A stretch of DNA of 64,000 nucleotides from Pardosa pseudoannulata (taxonomy: Eukaryota > Arthropoda > Arachnida > Araneae > Lycosidae): contig CM063502.1 of assembly GCA_032207245.1 (NCBI GenBank), positions 48,849,404 to 48,913,403 on the forward strand, written 5' to 3'. Position 1 is the first letter of the stretch, and each line of letters opens with the position of its first letter. A program made the translations under genes and the position numbers. The notes beneath the pieces were generated by a model. It saw nothing but the letters and a program-made list of their open reading frames with translations, did not search any database and was not told the origin of the DNA. Positions 1 through 10,192 of this stretch are shown in pieces.

Positions 1-497
1 ATTTTTCTAACTATAGTATCTGTCAAATTTGTATCTACAAAAGCCTTTTCCCATTTCTCATTAACATTCAACAGCTCAACTGATTTAATATTTAAGGATA
101 ATACCACATCATCTTCAACATATTTTAAAATCAGATTGTTACACACAATGCAGATATTGCTGATCACTCGATTGATTAAACTTTGTACATATCCAGGAGG
201 TGCTTCAGTTATTTCAGGCTTTTTGACATGACGAGAAATAAAACTTTTTTTAGACTGTATAATCTTCTGAGAATCACATTCGGATGCACTATCATCTCCA
301 CATAATTTTAGTATGCATTCTATAGTATTAATGGTAATAATCACAGGCTCAGATCCTAACTTTGTCCATGGAACATGAATTCGAAGTTCATGAATATGAC
401 CATTTACAAATGTAAATGGTAACTGCAATTCTTGCTCCAAAACATCAAGTCTTAAATCAAGATTGCTAAAAACAGCATCTCCACCCCATAGAGAAAA
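1..497 (-). CDS. VPS13B: VPS13B coding exon 2 (partial, continues beyond the window)
   Basis: This minus-strand exon encodes the N-terminal chorein region of VPS13B, a very large bridge-like lipid-transfer protein of the Golgi and endosomal system (the Cohen syndrome protein in humans). Translation after the splice acceptor gives FSLWGGDAVFSNLDLRLDVL, then LPFTFVNGHIHELRIHVPWT and later PPGYVQSLINRVI and LKYVEDDVVLSLNI. These match the family in order and spacing from memory. The acceptor AG is at 498-499, preceded by a T-rich stretch, and the exon enters in phase 0. About 165 codons are open to the window edge with no stop. A less conserved, Ser/Lys-rich linker (SASECDSQK...) replaces the variable linker of vertebrate proteins. 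The rest of this multi-exon gene lies to the left. Confidence 0.93.
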
Positions 498-1844
498 CTG
501 AAAGAACAGAATTTAGTAGTGAGAAAAATTCAAAATTCTAATTTTTAATTGATAAATTGTACTCACTTAAATAATATATTACTCAAATTATTTAAACACA
601 TATTTAAAGTTACTCCTATTCATAATAAAATAAGATTATTATGGTCATAAATATGATTATTATACTCATATCAAAACAATGTATGACAATTTTTTTCTCA
701 AAAAGGCAAAAACTTATGATTTTTAAAACATATTTACTTTTACTATATACTTTTAAACTTTTCTTCATCCTCATGATTAGGATTTCTTTGTTTCAATAAG
801 TGCTAATTTTCAAATACCTTGAAAATTTTGTAATTCAAAGCAGATTTCTAACCATAATACTGCTTGTATTAGTACAGTCTAAATCATGAAACAAACTGCA
901 AGTCTAAGAGAAAAATGCAAAGCAGCACTTAAAATAAAATGTAACTTATATTTCTCCATTTTTTCTTACATATTTCTATTGCTATGAAAACAGCAATAAT
1001 CTAGATTTTTTATTTTATACTCTTATGCAACAAACAAAAAAAATTGTCTTTAACATTTTATTAAATTTTATGGATAGAACTCTATAATCTTTCCAAAAAT
1101 ACTCATTAGTTATGACATGATAAAAGGCCCTGCAGATATATTATGACAATGACAAATTTCGTTGTTGTTGTTGCACATAGTGAAATTCTTGTAATTTATA
1201 TTTATCAACTATTATGTTTAAATTAAACTATTAGGCTTGTATTATAAGTTAAAAAACATTTATTACCAGATTGAAATTATAGATTAATAAAGTAAAGTGT
1301 CTTAACATTACAGTGTTGAAGACTTTCCCATTCTTACCAAAAGTATATATATATATAACTAAAGTAAGTACTGTAAGTAAAAGTACCATGTATATTTTAA
1401 TACATGCTTTTCCAAATATTTTAAAACAACATTAAGAAAAATAACAAAAATAACAACCTGTGTATAGAATTTAGATTATACCCAAAAAGTGATAAGTATT
1501 TTGAAAAAAAAAAATGATTTAAAAATGATTAAATATTACTTATACAACAATATATGCTTTGTTACAAATTATTAAATTTTTATCTTGGACTTAGGCAATC
1601 CCTATTTAATGGCTATTTTATCTAAATACCAACTAATTATAGAATATATATACAAAACTAGTACATTACTACAAATACATAAATTTATTGTGAAAAAATT
1701 ATAAGTGTTAACAAAGATATATTCAGAAAAAAGTTAAAAATTAAAATTTTTTTAACTTAAAATTTCACTCCTATCATAAATATTAGCTTTTAGTAACTCA
1801 AAAAGGAAGACAGTAGCCTTTAAATAACTGTTATAAAAACTTAC
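498..1844 (-). other. VPS13B intron 1
   Basis: This intron separates coding exons 1 and 2. On the minus strand it starts with GTAAGT just below 1845 and ends with CTTTCAG just above 497. It is AT-rich, and I see no transposon or RNA gene in it, only short (TA)n runs around 1347-1357. Confidence 0.85.
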
Positions 1845-1931
1845 CTGTGAATCCTCTGGCTTCAAATTCTTTATATATTTATCAACATAATTAAGAATCA
1901 AGGGGGTCAAATATGACTCAAGCTTGAACAT
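1845..1931 (-). CDS. VPS13B: VPS13B coding exon 1 with start codon
   Basis: This first coding exon has 29 codons, starting at the ATG on 1931-1929 and ending in CAG before a consensus GTAAGT donor. It reads MFKLESYLTPLILNYVDKYI followed by KNLKPEDSQ. That matches the extreme N-terminus of VPS13B, the amphipathic segment that opens the chorein domain, with one or two extra residues after Met. The join to the next exon is phase 0, giving ...DSQ/FSLWGG..., which agrees with the family's QLSLWGG. Upstream, a TTTTTTATAG just before the start codon could be the acceptor of a 5'-UTR intron, so the transcription start may lie further right. No clear promoter was identified. Confidence 0.92.
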
Positions 1932-2561
1932 TGTTCTAGTTTATCTATAAAAAATTGTAGCATTAGCATATATTTATAAAAAACTAATATCTTAAGTCCA
2001 AGAGTTCACTCTTAGACTTTTTCTTGGACTTGTGAAAAAATATAAAGATTCACTTTTAAGAATTTCAGGTACTAATATATATGTGTGTACTTAAGATGTT
2101 AATTTTAAGTGCTAAAAAATAAATTTTTTAAAAGTTTAAAATTCATAATAAAGCAAAGCATGTCATTTTTATTGTTGAATATTATGTGTTTTGCTCAATT
2201 AAAATTTTGTTGAAATAAATTAGCAAATCAATTTATGTATATTTTCAAAAATATTGCTGATGGGAGAAAAAAGTGAATTTATTTTACATCTAGGAGGATG
2301 AAGAAGATTACAGTGTGAACATTGTACAATTTATGTATAAAAAATTGCAATGTCATTAACATGTATTTATAGGCAATTACTATCTTAAACTCAAACGCAA
2401 TAGATGTGAAAATATATAAAATTCTAACTTTTGACAGTTTCGGGGAATTAAAAAATTAGTATTTGCTCAAATTGTTGGTTAAAATTTAAAGATCAAAGTT
2501 AACTTAAAAAGAAAAAAATATATATTTGAGAATCATGATAAAAATCAGTTATGTCATTTTT
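1926..2561. repeat. Diverged local duplication of the VPS13B start-codon region
   Basis: The segment 1926-2170 and the segment 2317-2561 align at a constant offset of 391 bases. Both begin GAACATTGT, which includes the start codon on the minus strand. Both then share TATAAAAAATTG, ATCTTAA, GTGAAAA and, near their ends, ATGTCATTTTT. The copy at 2317 has a minus-strand ATG followed within four codons by a stop, so it is not a working alternative first exon. The duplication breakpoint lies inside exon 1. Confidence 0.7.
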
Positions 2562-4175
2562 CTCAATTAATTTATTATTTGATAAATTCCAATACAGTTC
2601 AATTAATTTCTTAGCTTCAACCAGATATATTTCAAGTGCATTATTAATCTGAGAACAAAGTCAATTTCTTTCAAAAGTAATTTCATTTAATTTCAAAGAT
2701 TTCATTTATTTTGGGAACACAAAATGACTAATAAAAAAATAAAATAAATATTCTAGATATACTTCATATTCATCATGAAGCAAAACGAAACCAAATCTTT
2801 AAATTATATGCTAGCAAGCATTTCAGATTCAGATGTCAAATTCAACCGCATCAAATCAAACAGTTCCACGCTGAAAGTACGAAAAGACAACAAAAGCAGA
2901 AGTTGAAGTTACTACAGATATCAGCTGATGTCCATGTTTTTACTCTTTAAACTACTTTCCGCCCCCTTTTCTATAAAAGAAGGAAATAAAAATTAAACTT
3001 TATTTTCATGTTATGCTAGATTATATAAATGGATTATGTGTGTGGGGGAGCATTACCTTACTTTTATTGAATAACATTTCTTAAGTTACCAACGATATGT
3101 TTTGTACAGTTTCTCTTCTTTTAGTGAGAACTTGTCAGTTTTTCTCGTAGTTATAATAGTTTTCCTGACATCAAACACAAACTTTCAAAACAAATCCTTT
3201 TTTTTATATTATAGCTTCCAGAGATATTTTACTCAGCAAAAATTTCTTAAATATTATGTAATGAGTAAAAAAGACCACTGGACAGCGACTTGATTTTTAT
3301 TATATACATAGTATTTCCCTAAATTTGTCCTAAGGTGGGTTTTTGCATTTGGAAAAGTTATAAGACGCTCTACGTTAAGTAAATTAGTTTCTAAAGACAT
3401 ACTACTAAGCACTGAACTATCTTTACGTAGACGTATGGTGTTAATGATCTGTCCTTTTGGAAATGAAAGAGAAATATCACTCCTGGGATTAATATAGAAA
3501 ATAAAACCTAAAGGCAACAGTTCTCTTTTATTTTTTCTTAGAGTACTCATAATTTAGATTTTATTTTTCTATTTTTTCTTCTTAGTCTTCACTATTGTGT
3601 ATTATTGGGTACTAACTATTTATCGAAAAGATCCTCTCAGAGACAAAAACCGGAGATCCTATTTTTTCAACACATAAAATACAATTATATCAAAATTGAA
3701 ATTTGAATCTAATATGAACTTCCAGGTTGGATTTGTATACAATACATGTAGAGGAGGTTTGGGCTTGATTTGCTTTAGAGTGTTGTTAACTTAATGCTAC
3801 ACAAAAATTAGTTAAATCAGAATTTATTTACAAAAATTTTGCATCTGCAAATTTAAAAAAAATCTTTCAACTTATAGTATATCTTATTTGGGACTTTTAC
3901 GGGAAAATTACAACTTTACATAAATTATAAGAGTATTTATATCACCTTAAAGTTCGAGGTGGTATGATGCTCCATTGAGCATTGGTAGACCTAGATTAGA
4001 TCTATTTAGTCCCGGGGGGAAAATATCTTTGCTCTTCTCCCATCCCTCTCTTGTTGGAATGATCATCATAAAAAAAAGTCAGTAGAAATGTAAAATGAAC
4101 ATTTGTTTAATTAAAATTAAATAGCAAAAATGATATGGAAGAAAATACCACAAGACTAAAGAAACACCAACTTAC
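2562..4175. other. Intergenic, nothing firm apart from one unidentified ORF
   Basis: AT-rich single-copy-looking DNA upstream of VPS13B. The 2800-2990 stretch is slightly less AT-rich and could contain the VPS13B promoter, but no motif decides this. Confidence 0.4.
3254..3550 (-). CDS. Unidentified 98-codon ORF, probably chance
   Basis: This is an open frame of 98 codons starting MSTLRKNKRELLPLGF and ending in hydrophobic residues. It has no signal peptide, repeated motif, zinc ligand pattern or transmembrane segment that I recognise, and its base composition is only slightly richer in GC than its surroundings. There is no neighbouring exon, promoter or polyadenylation signal that would make a gene model. 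It could be an exon or a decayed repeat, but chance is the simplest explanation. Confidence 0.12.
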   Translation of the reverse strand: MSTLRKNKRELLPLGFIFYINPRSDISLSFPKGQIINTIRLRKDSSVLSSMSLETNLLNVERLITFPNAKTHLRTNLGKYYVYNKNQVAVQWSFLLIT

Positions 4176-4183
4176 ATCTAACA

Positions 4184-4625
4184 CCGTGGTTTTCAAACTG
4201 GGTGCTGCACCAATAATCAAGAGAATTTAATAAAAATTATAAATTATTGAAGAAGGTATGAAGATGCTAAAATTTAAGCTCCTTTCACTCGCTACTATCG
4301 AAACGTACTAAGAATTGGCCTTGTATTTATCTCTATGTGTGACAGATCCTGTCCCTCTGTGGTTTTCAAACTGGGTACCGTGACACCCTGGTCGAACAGT
4401 GGTTGAATGGGTAGGCCATTACTTTTTGGATCCGAGGTTCGTACCCCACTTGTGGCAGACATATTTGTAGCCGTTCGGAATCATCTTTAAACAATATGAC
4501 CCGGACAAATTTGGCCTCGTGTAGCGAAAAAGTAGACTGTTGCATTCCGAAACTAATCAAGGCACATTGGAGTACCCCGAGTGTAGGTTAAGAGTGTCAT
4601 GGCGAAAAATGTTTAAAAACCGCTG
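4184..4625. mobile_element. Non-autonomous hAT-like element with 8-bp target duplication
   Basis: The left end reads CCGTGGTTTTCAAACTGGG. The right end, reverse-complemented, reads CAGCGGTTTTTAAAC. Both fit the hAT-type terminal pattern CAGYGGTTYTCAAAC. The flanks are ATCTAACA (4176-4183) and ATCTAGCA (4626-4633), an 8-bp duplication with one mismatch, as expected for hAT. A second left-end-like sequence starts at 4357, so the element may be compound. A family A SINE is inserted near 4391. There is no transposase ORF. Confidence 0.75.
4391..4556 (+). mobile_element. Family A tRNA-derived SINE, nested in the hAT-like element
   Basis: This is a diverged full-length copy: A-box-like GGTTGAATGGGTAGGCC, B-box-like GAGGTTCGTACCCCACT, body GTAGCCGTTCGGAATC, and tail CTCGTGTAGCGAAAAAGTAGAC. 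It lies inside the hAT-like element and is therefore younger than it. Confidence 0.75.
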
Positions 4626-4633
4626 ATCTAGCA

Positions 4634-5146
4634 GGCAAACATATATCTATAAAAGCTTAGTAATCTGCCCTTTTCTTTTAAAAAAAAAATGTTTTTAATT
4701 TATTTGTCATAAAAAAACTAAGAGAAAAGACACTAAAGATCTCCTATATTTCGAGTCTGCTTACAGGTATCCGCAGTTTTGAAATCCCTCCATACATTAG
4801 TTAATATTATAAAATTTCTCTCACTCGAGGATCCTAATTTTATTTTATTATTTTTGGGTACTGTAACTTATGTTAGTAAAACTATCTGTCTTCATTATTG
4901 TGCTTAATATCAGCTAATTCTCCTTGCATCAACAGTATCTTTGATCTAGAGGGTAGGCCCAGGGAAATCAGAATCAACTCCCCTGTGCGACAGTCACCTG
5001 TGAGTCCTTTTATAAACCATCTTCTTATTTTCCTTCAGCTTCTTTCCTCAGTTCATTCCATTACAGTACATAAAAACTTATAATTTTTCGGAGACGCCCT
5101 CACCCCACCCTCGTTATGCTTGTGTAACAAAGGGTTAAAAAGGATA
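4634..5146. other. Intergenic, nothing recognised
   Basis: AT-rich sequence between the hAT-like and pogo-like elements. No gene, repeat boundary or RNA motif was seen. Confidence 0.4.
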
Positions 5147-5148
5147 TA

Positions 5149-6125
5149 TCTTAATTTCGCACGTATAGTCCGCAACATCGTATAGACCGCAGGCCAGATT
5201 TTTTATTTAAAAAAATTCAGAAATCATCAGATCGTCCGCATCACTAGATAATCCGCGGACTATACGTACAAAAATATGTATTTTAGTATGACAATATCAA
5301 ATCATCCTAAGAATAAAAACCTAAATACAGTAAAGTGCTGAAAAGTCTGGATTAGACTCAATTAATTCCATCTTTTAAAATTTGAAATAATTTCTTTCAC
5401 CATAGCCTTGGAGACGAATTTTAACAGAAGAAACAAAAATTGGACCAAAAACATTCACCAAAATTGTAGAGGCCTTCATTTCTCTGTTCGAGAACTCAGC
5501 TATGTAAATCAGCTTCTAATGCAGGCCATTGTATTTTTCCACGACGATTGGATTCTTCTCATATTTTTAATGTTTCCTTTTGCTTGCGCCAATTTCTTAC
5601 TGCTTTCTCGTCAACCTTCTGAATTACTTTCAGTTTGAAATCAGCAGTAAAACTGCAACCATGTTTTAAAGACATAATCATGACCAATATTACCGAAAAT
5701 CAAAACTTTGAAAACAAAACACTCTGTTATGAGTGATCCTCTTGGTGAAGTGACCATCGACCCTCAACCTTCGATCTTGAACCCATCCACTCGGTGTTGT
5801 GAATCGGAGCTGTAAATAGTGACTATCGATATTTTCCCGTACTCCAGGGCACAATTTAAGATTGCACTACTTTCTACTACTTATTCGTTCTGTTTTATGG
5901 TTTTATTTTCATGGTTTACTACCGATACGACGTTTTCTTGGCATCTCGCGAGTCGTGCTTTTGTTTATATTTGATCATCGGCCGTTCGCTCAACCTGCTT
6001 TTTTTACCCCCCCCTTCTTCTGATTTTGATGATTTGAGCAATGAACAACCAGCAGATAGTCCGCGGCTGAAAAAATTTGCTTTTCAAACTCAGATAGTTC
6101 GCGGACTATAGGTGCGAAATTACGG
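5149..6125 (-). mobile_element. Non-autonomous pogo/Tigger-like DNA transposon, 977 bp
   Basis: The ends are inverted repeats. The left end is TCTTAATTTCGCACGTATAG and the right end, reverse-complemented, is CCGTAATTTCGCACCTATAG. Each is followed by GTCCGC and an AGTCCGCGG-type subterminal repeat. TA dinucleotides flank both ends (5147-5148 and 6126-6127), as expected for Tc1/mariner/pogo insertions. The interior contains the broken N-terminal part of a pogo-type transposase in minus orientation. About half of an autonomous element is missing, including the whole DDE catalytic region. Confidence 0.8.
5430..5660 (-). pseudogene. Pogo/Tigger-like transposase N-terminal remnant
   Basis: Minus-strand translation gives FTADFKLKVIQK, then, after an apparent internal deletion, VDEKAVRNWRKQKETLKNM. 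After a frame change it gives WPALEADLHS-stop-VLEQRNEGLYN. This is the order of the pogo/CENP-B helix-turn-helix followed by the CENPB-type DNA-binding domain (W-P-x-L-E-x-D-L-x-x-W-V-L-E-Q-R pattern). At least one frameshift and one stop interrupt it, and no DDE catalytic domain follows. It can no longer make a transposase. The assignment rests on remembered family motifs. Confidence 0.75.
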
Positions 6126-6299
6126 TATTTTAAATTGACCAATCGTTAGACAAACAATTTAAATTCATGTACATTTAAAGTAAATTGTATATTTAAGTTT
6201 TTGCAAATACAGCTTTGACATATTCTTATATTTTACATTTTTGCAAAGATTATTACATACTTACAAAGATTATTAATTTAGGGTATTAAGAAGATCTTT

Positions 6300-6905
6300 G
6301 AAATGAAAGTACAATGATGTCGGATAAATTAAACAGCATGTTGAAATTTCACTTTTTATTAAACACATATATTTATATAAAGCCAAGCCTGATATAGCGT
6401 TTCTGCCGCCATAAGCGAATAAAAAAAAATAGTCACCTTCAAGTTAAAAAAAAATTAAAAGAAAAGCAGAGTTATAAAGCATCTTTATTAACCATGGAAA
6501 TGACGTATAATTGAAGTAAGACAATAATGCTAATTAGGTTTTCTGAAAATTATTTTAATAAAAACAATATTTTTGTCCTTTTTTTTTATACATATTCTTA
6601 AATTTTTATGTTTGTAAATTTTTTCAAGCGTTTATATCACAGAGTATTCAAATTAACATGATCATTAAATTGAATATGCAATAATGTCTAAACAGTTAAA
6701 TAGCAAATTGAAATATTACTTTTTCCTAAACACATATACAACGACAACCAAAAAGTTATTTTCCCAAAACTAAAGAAAAAAAAAGATATATAAAACAGCC
6801 TTGTAAATTACGTTCAGGGTGTATATTTGAATTAAGACAGTAATACTTATTTGGTATTAGAATTTTTTTTTTTATTGAAAACCAAAATTTTTGCCACTTT
6901 TAAAT
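6300..6905. repeat. Old tandem duplication, offset about 368 bp
   Basis: The unit around 6300-6600 (AATGATGTC, TTAAACAGCATGTTGAAAT, AAACACATATA, GAAGTAAGACA) is repeated around 6670-6905 (AATAATGTC, TTAAATAGCAAATTGAAAT, AAACACATATA, GAATTAAGACA). The copies have many substitutions and indels, so the event is old. Confidence 0.65.
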
Positions 6906-6909
6906 TTTG

Positions 6910-7160
6910 CCAATCTAAGGGCCGCCAGCCCTTACGTTTTTCTCTTACCCACCTTTTAATGACCGGCATATCTAAATTACTCCTTTCTAAATTCATAACC
7001 TTAATTTACTTCACAGATTTCACCTCGCTTACTCTGTACCTTTAGACCTGGGATAAGGCCTTCTGGCTAAGGAGCCCCATAACCGCCCTTCATTATGGGG
7101 GAGGCCGCCATTGGTAATCTCCTACCTTGCCTACCGCTGAGGTCCGGTTCTGATATATTC
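6910..7160. repeat. GC-richer unclassified island, probably an old repeat
   Basis: This stretch is clearly less AT-rich than its surroundings (for example GGAGGCCGCCATTGG and CTGAGGTCCGGTTC). It has no conserved open frame in either direction and no terminal repeats that I can place. It is probably the 3' part of a transposon family, but the class is unknown. Confidence 0.35.
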
Positions 7161-7365
7161 CATGAAATAGTTAAAGTATCTTTTAATTTTTTTTTCTAGA
7201 AGAAACTTTCATTTCAGTTGATAGCATAATTTTGTCTGAGTATACATGAATTTGTCCTTACTGGGTAGTGTGTCGTATCGTGGGTTTTTATTATATTAGT
7301 ATAAACAGAAACTTTTTCTAATTATCTAGCGAGACAAAGCTATTATAAACACTTGCAGGTATTTG

Positions 7366-7401
7366 ATTCGTTGTGTATTGTGTAAACAATATACAACGAA
7401 T
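7366..7401. repeat. Short inverted repeat (15-bp arms)
   Basis: ATTCGTTGTGTATTG at 7366-7380 pairs with CAATATACAACGAAT at 7387-7401 with one mismatch around a 6-base loop, about 40 bp outside the 3' LTR of the retrotransposon. Confidence 0.6.
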
Positions 7402-7440
7402 TAAGTAACAATTTGCGTATTAAGAGTTATTTTAATATAT

Positions 7441-7781
7441 TGTCACGAAGATTTGAATGAACACACCGTTTAACTTAACAGAACAATTTATTGAAGATAA
7501 GTAGCAACTCGCAACCTTACAGGATCAAGAAGTTGCCTACAACTAGTGGGTATCAGCTTTTATACCCGAACAGAATATTCGAGAAATAAATAATTTACAT
7601 ATTAAAGAAAGATCTAGAAAGTTCAAGAACATAAGGAAACAATAAATAACATTTTTAAATTAAAAATCCGTACTATGGATAAACAGCCACGGCAAGGATC
7701 GAACCCACAATCTTCGGGTCTGAATCGCGTGCTTTGACCATTCGGCCACTTAGCTCGTTGGCACAGCTTCTTTATGCGGCA
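7441..7781 (-). repeat. 3' LTR of the gypsy element (341 bp)
   Basis: In element orientation it runs TGCCGCATAAAG...CTTCGTGACA. It contains a TATA box (TATAAAAG at 7557-7564), a polyadenylation signal AATAAA at 7487-7492, and a tRNA-like block at 7686-7762. It is 10 bp shorter than the 5' LTR because it lacks one copy of ATAAGGAAAC. Confidence 0.93.
7686..7762 (-). other. tRNA-like block inside the 3' LTR
   Basis: On the minus strand this reads GCCAACGAGCTAAG, then TGGCCGAATGGTCAAAGC (pol III A-box-like), then GTGGGTTCGATCC (B-box-like) and ends GCCGTGGC. The two termini do not form a good acceptor stem, so it is a tRNA relic rather than a working tRNA. The same block lies in the other LTR. 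Confidence 0.65.
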
Positions 7782-7782
7782 T

Positions 7783-7796
7783 TGCCCCTTTCTCAA
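7783..7796 (-). promoter_or_regulatory. Polypurine tract of the gypsy element
   Basis: On the minus strand the purine-rich GAGAAAGGGGCAA directly precedes the TGCCGC start of the 3' LTR, where plus-strand DNA synthesis is primed in LTR retrotransposons. Confidence 0.7.
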
Positions 7797-7814
7797 AAAG
7801 ACAGCGTCTCGCTG

Positions 7815-9011
7815 CTATTTAGATTTGGAGCGTGTCAAAGGTCCCTTGTAAATTTCTTTTGACTTCTCTTCCGGAAGAACGACACCTGGATTTCGTCCAT
7901 CTTCACTTTCGGTCTGCTTCGTCGGATCATGGTATGGCTTCATACGTAAAACATGGACAACGTCTTTTGGTTTTCTTTTTCGGGAGGCAGGATCGAAATC
8001 TTGCACTTCATAGGTAACGTCGGATAAACGGCACAACACTTGATAGGGACCAAAATACCTTCTTAAGAGCTTCTCTGAAAGACCGACCTTTCGGACCGGG
8101 GTATAAACCCATACGAGGTCTCCAGGACTATAAAACACCATTCGGTGCTTCGAGTCATAACGTCGACGGTCTTTATCTTGCGCTCTCAGAGTATGAGTTC
8201 TAGCTAACTGTCTCGACTCTTCTGCTCTGGAAATGGTCTTGGCTATGTAATCGTTAGTTGCATCATCAGGGCAGAATGGAAACATCGTGTCCAGAGTCGT
8301 TTCGGCTTCACGTCCATGAACTAGGTAAAACGGGGTGAATCCTGTTGTCTCCTGCTTAGCAGTGTTATAGGCGAACGTCACAAATGGTAGAATTTCGTCC
8401 CAGTTTTTCTGTTCGGTGTTAACATACATGGACAGCATATCGGCTACAGTTTTGTTAAGGCGCTCCGTCAAACCATTTGTCTGGGGATGATAGGCCGTCG
8501 TCATGCGATGATCGATATTACACAATTCGACGAGAGCGGAAACAAGTCTGGATTGAAAAACAGCACCACGATCTGTAATAATGACTCGAGGAGCTCCGTG
8601 TTTTAGAAGAATCTCTTCGAGCAGGAACTTGGCTACTTCTTCGGCTTCAGCAGTTGGTAAAGCTTTAGTTATTGCATAGCGTGTACAATAATCGGTGCAA
8701 ACTGCGATCCATTTATTACCATGGGCAGATTTAGGAAATCTCCCAAGCAGATCTATCCCAATTCGATGAAAAGGTGCGACAGCAGGAGGGATAGAAACCA
8801 AGCGTCCAGGTGGTACTTGAGGAACTGATTTTTTCCTTTGGCATTCTCGGCAGTGCATGACATATCTAACAACATTTCGGTACATCCCCGGCCAATAAAA
8901 TCTTTTACGGATCCTGTCGTACGTTTTCGCAAAGCCAAGATGCCCTGCGGTAGGTGCGTCGTGAAAATGCTTCAGTATGTCTGCTCGCAGATGTTTGGGA
9001 ATGACGGGCAA
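7815..9011 (-). CDS. Gypsy integrase (398 codons, intact frame)
   Basis: Integrase inserts the element cDNA into the genome. The N-terminal HHCC zinc-binding module is visible (HFHDAPTAGHLG, then CRECQRK, about residues 15-58). The catalytic core has its three acidic residues in GIDLLGRF, TDRGAVF and LTERLN. A GPY-type module (RRYFGPYQVLCRL) lies near residue 320, and the basic tail ends ...TRSKSK. The frame shown starts at an internal Met. The same frame continues upstream to about 9056 (LIDGVLCRKNFDPDGKTWLP), which is typical linker before integrase, so the real N-terminus comes from the polyprotein. It is out of frame with the RT/RNase H frame upstream. No chromodomain was recognised at the C-terminus. 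Confidence 0.93.
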   Translation of the reverse strand: MPVIPKHLRADILKHFHDAPTAGHLGFAKTYDRIRKRFYWPGMYRNVVRYVMHCRECQRKKSVPQVPPGRLVSIPPAVAPFHRIGIDLLGRFPKSAHGNKWIAVCTDYCTRYAITKALPTAEAEEVAKFLLEEILLKHGAPRVIITDRGAVFQSRLVSALVELCNIDHRMTTAYHPQTNGLTERLNKTVADMLSMYVNTEQKNWDEILPFVTFAYNTAKQETTGFTPFYLVHGREAETTLDTMFPFCPDDATNDYIAKTISRAEESRQLARTHTLRAQDKDRRRYDSKHRMVFYSPGDLVWVYTPVRKVGLSEKLLRRYFGPYQVLCRLSDVTYEVQDFDPASRKRKPKDVVHVLRMKPYHDPTKQTESEDGRNPGVVLPEEKSKEIYKGPLTRSKSK

Positions 9012-9061
9012 CCATGTCTTTCCATCTGGATCAAAATTCTTTCTGCACAGGACTCCGTCAA

Positions 9062-10192
9062 TTAACTCAATTTATTTTCGGTGGATGAGCCGATCTTCGG
9101 AAGGATCATTTTTGCTATGTCTGGATCTTTCTTCTGCTCGACAGCGAGGTCTATACTCGTGGTTACAGCTAAAAATTGATCTTGCGTCTCAGTCTCTTCA
9201 TCTACTGGATTCCTGGAGAGAGCGTCGGCATCGTTATGCTTCCTACCGGATTTGTATTTTACTGAAAAATTATGTTCTTGGAGTCGAAGAGCCCACCTTG
9301 CCAGTCTGCCTGAGGGATCCTTTAGGGTCATAAGCCAGCACAATGAATGGTGATCTGTCACGACGGTAAAATGTCTTCCAAACAAGTATGGCCGGAATTT
9401 ATTGATAGCCCATACGACGGCAAGGCATTCTCGTTCTGTAGTAGAATAATTTTTTTCGGCCTTTGTCAGGGTCCTAGAGGCGTACCCTATGACTTTTTCC
9501 ACGTCATTCTGAATTTGAACCAGAACTGCTCCAATACCATATCCGCTGGCGTCTGTATGAATTTCTGTAGGGCATCTTTCGTCGAATATACCCAATACTG
9601 GATCAGATGTAAGCGCCTTCTTAAGGTTGTCAAAAGCCTCTACCTCTTCAGGACCCCAATGAAATTTCGCATCGCCTTTCAACAGCATCTGCAGGGGCTC
9701 GGCGATATAGCAAAAGCCTCTAATAAACCTTCTGAAGTAGGAGCAAAGCCCAAGAAAGCTTCGTACGTCATGTAAGTTCTGCGGAGTAGGAAAATTGGTC
9801 ACTGCTCTCACTTTGTCAGGATCTGGACGGACACCGCTACTGGATACGAGATGGCCTAGTATTTTTACTTCTTGAGCAGCAAAAAGGCACTTCTTGGGGT
9901 TAAGCTTGAGTCCAGCTTGTTGAATGCATTTCAGGACTGTCCTTAATCGGATAAGATGATCTTCATAACTTTCTGAGAAAACTACTATGTAGTCCAGGTA
10001 ACACAAGCACATAGTCCATTTGAGATGGCGTAGCAAATTGTCCATCATTCTTTCAAAAGTCGCCAGTGTATTGCAAAGTCCAAACGGCATGACTTTAAAT
10101 TCGTATAAACCTTCTGGAGTAATAAAGGCAGTCTTTTCACGATCCGCTTCATCCACTTCTATCTGCCAGTAACCAGATCGGAGATCCATTTA
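9062..10192 (-). pseudogene. Gypsy pol segment: RT palm, connection and RNase H, with a dead RT site
   Basis: This is the continuation of pol after an in-frame TAA at 10192-10190. It opens with MDLRSGYWQIEV, which carries the first RT catalytic Asp, followed by FKVMPFGLCN. The normally invariant YLDD motif reads YLDY (codon 9991-9989 is TAC), so one metal-binding aspartate is lost. A Pro is also replaced in FGLCNTLATF. RNase H follows with TDASGYGIGAV, RECLAVVWAI, VTDHHSL and DADALSR. The segment ends at a TAA near 9062 because of a one-base frameshift before integrase. Cleavage from a Gag-Pol polyprotein would be needed for function, and this copy cannot make an active RT. Confidence 0.92.
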
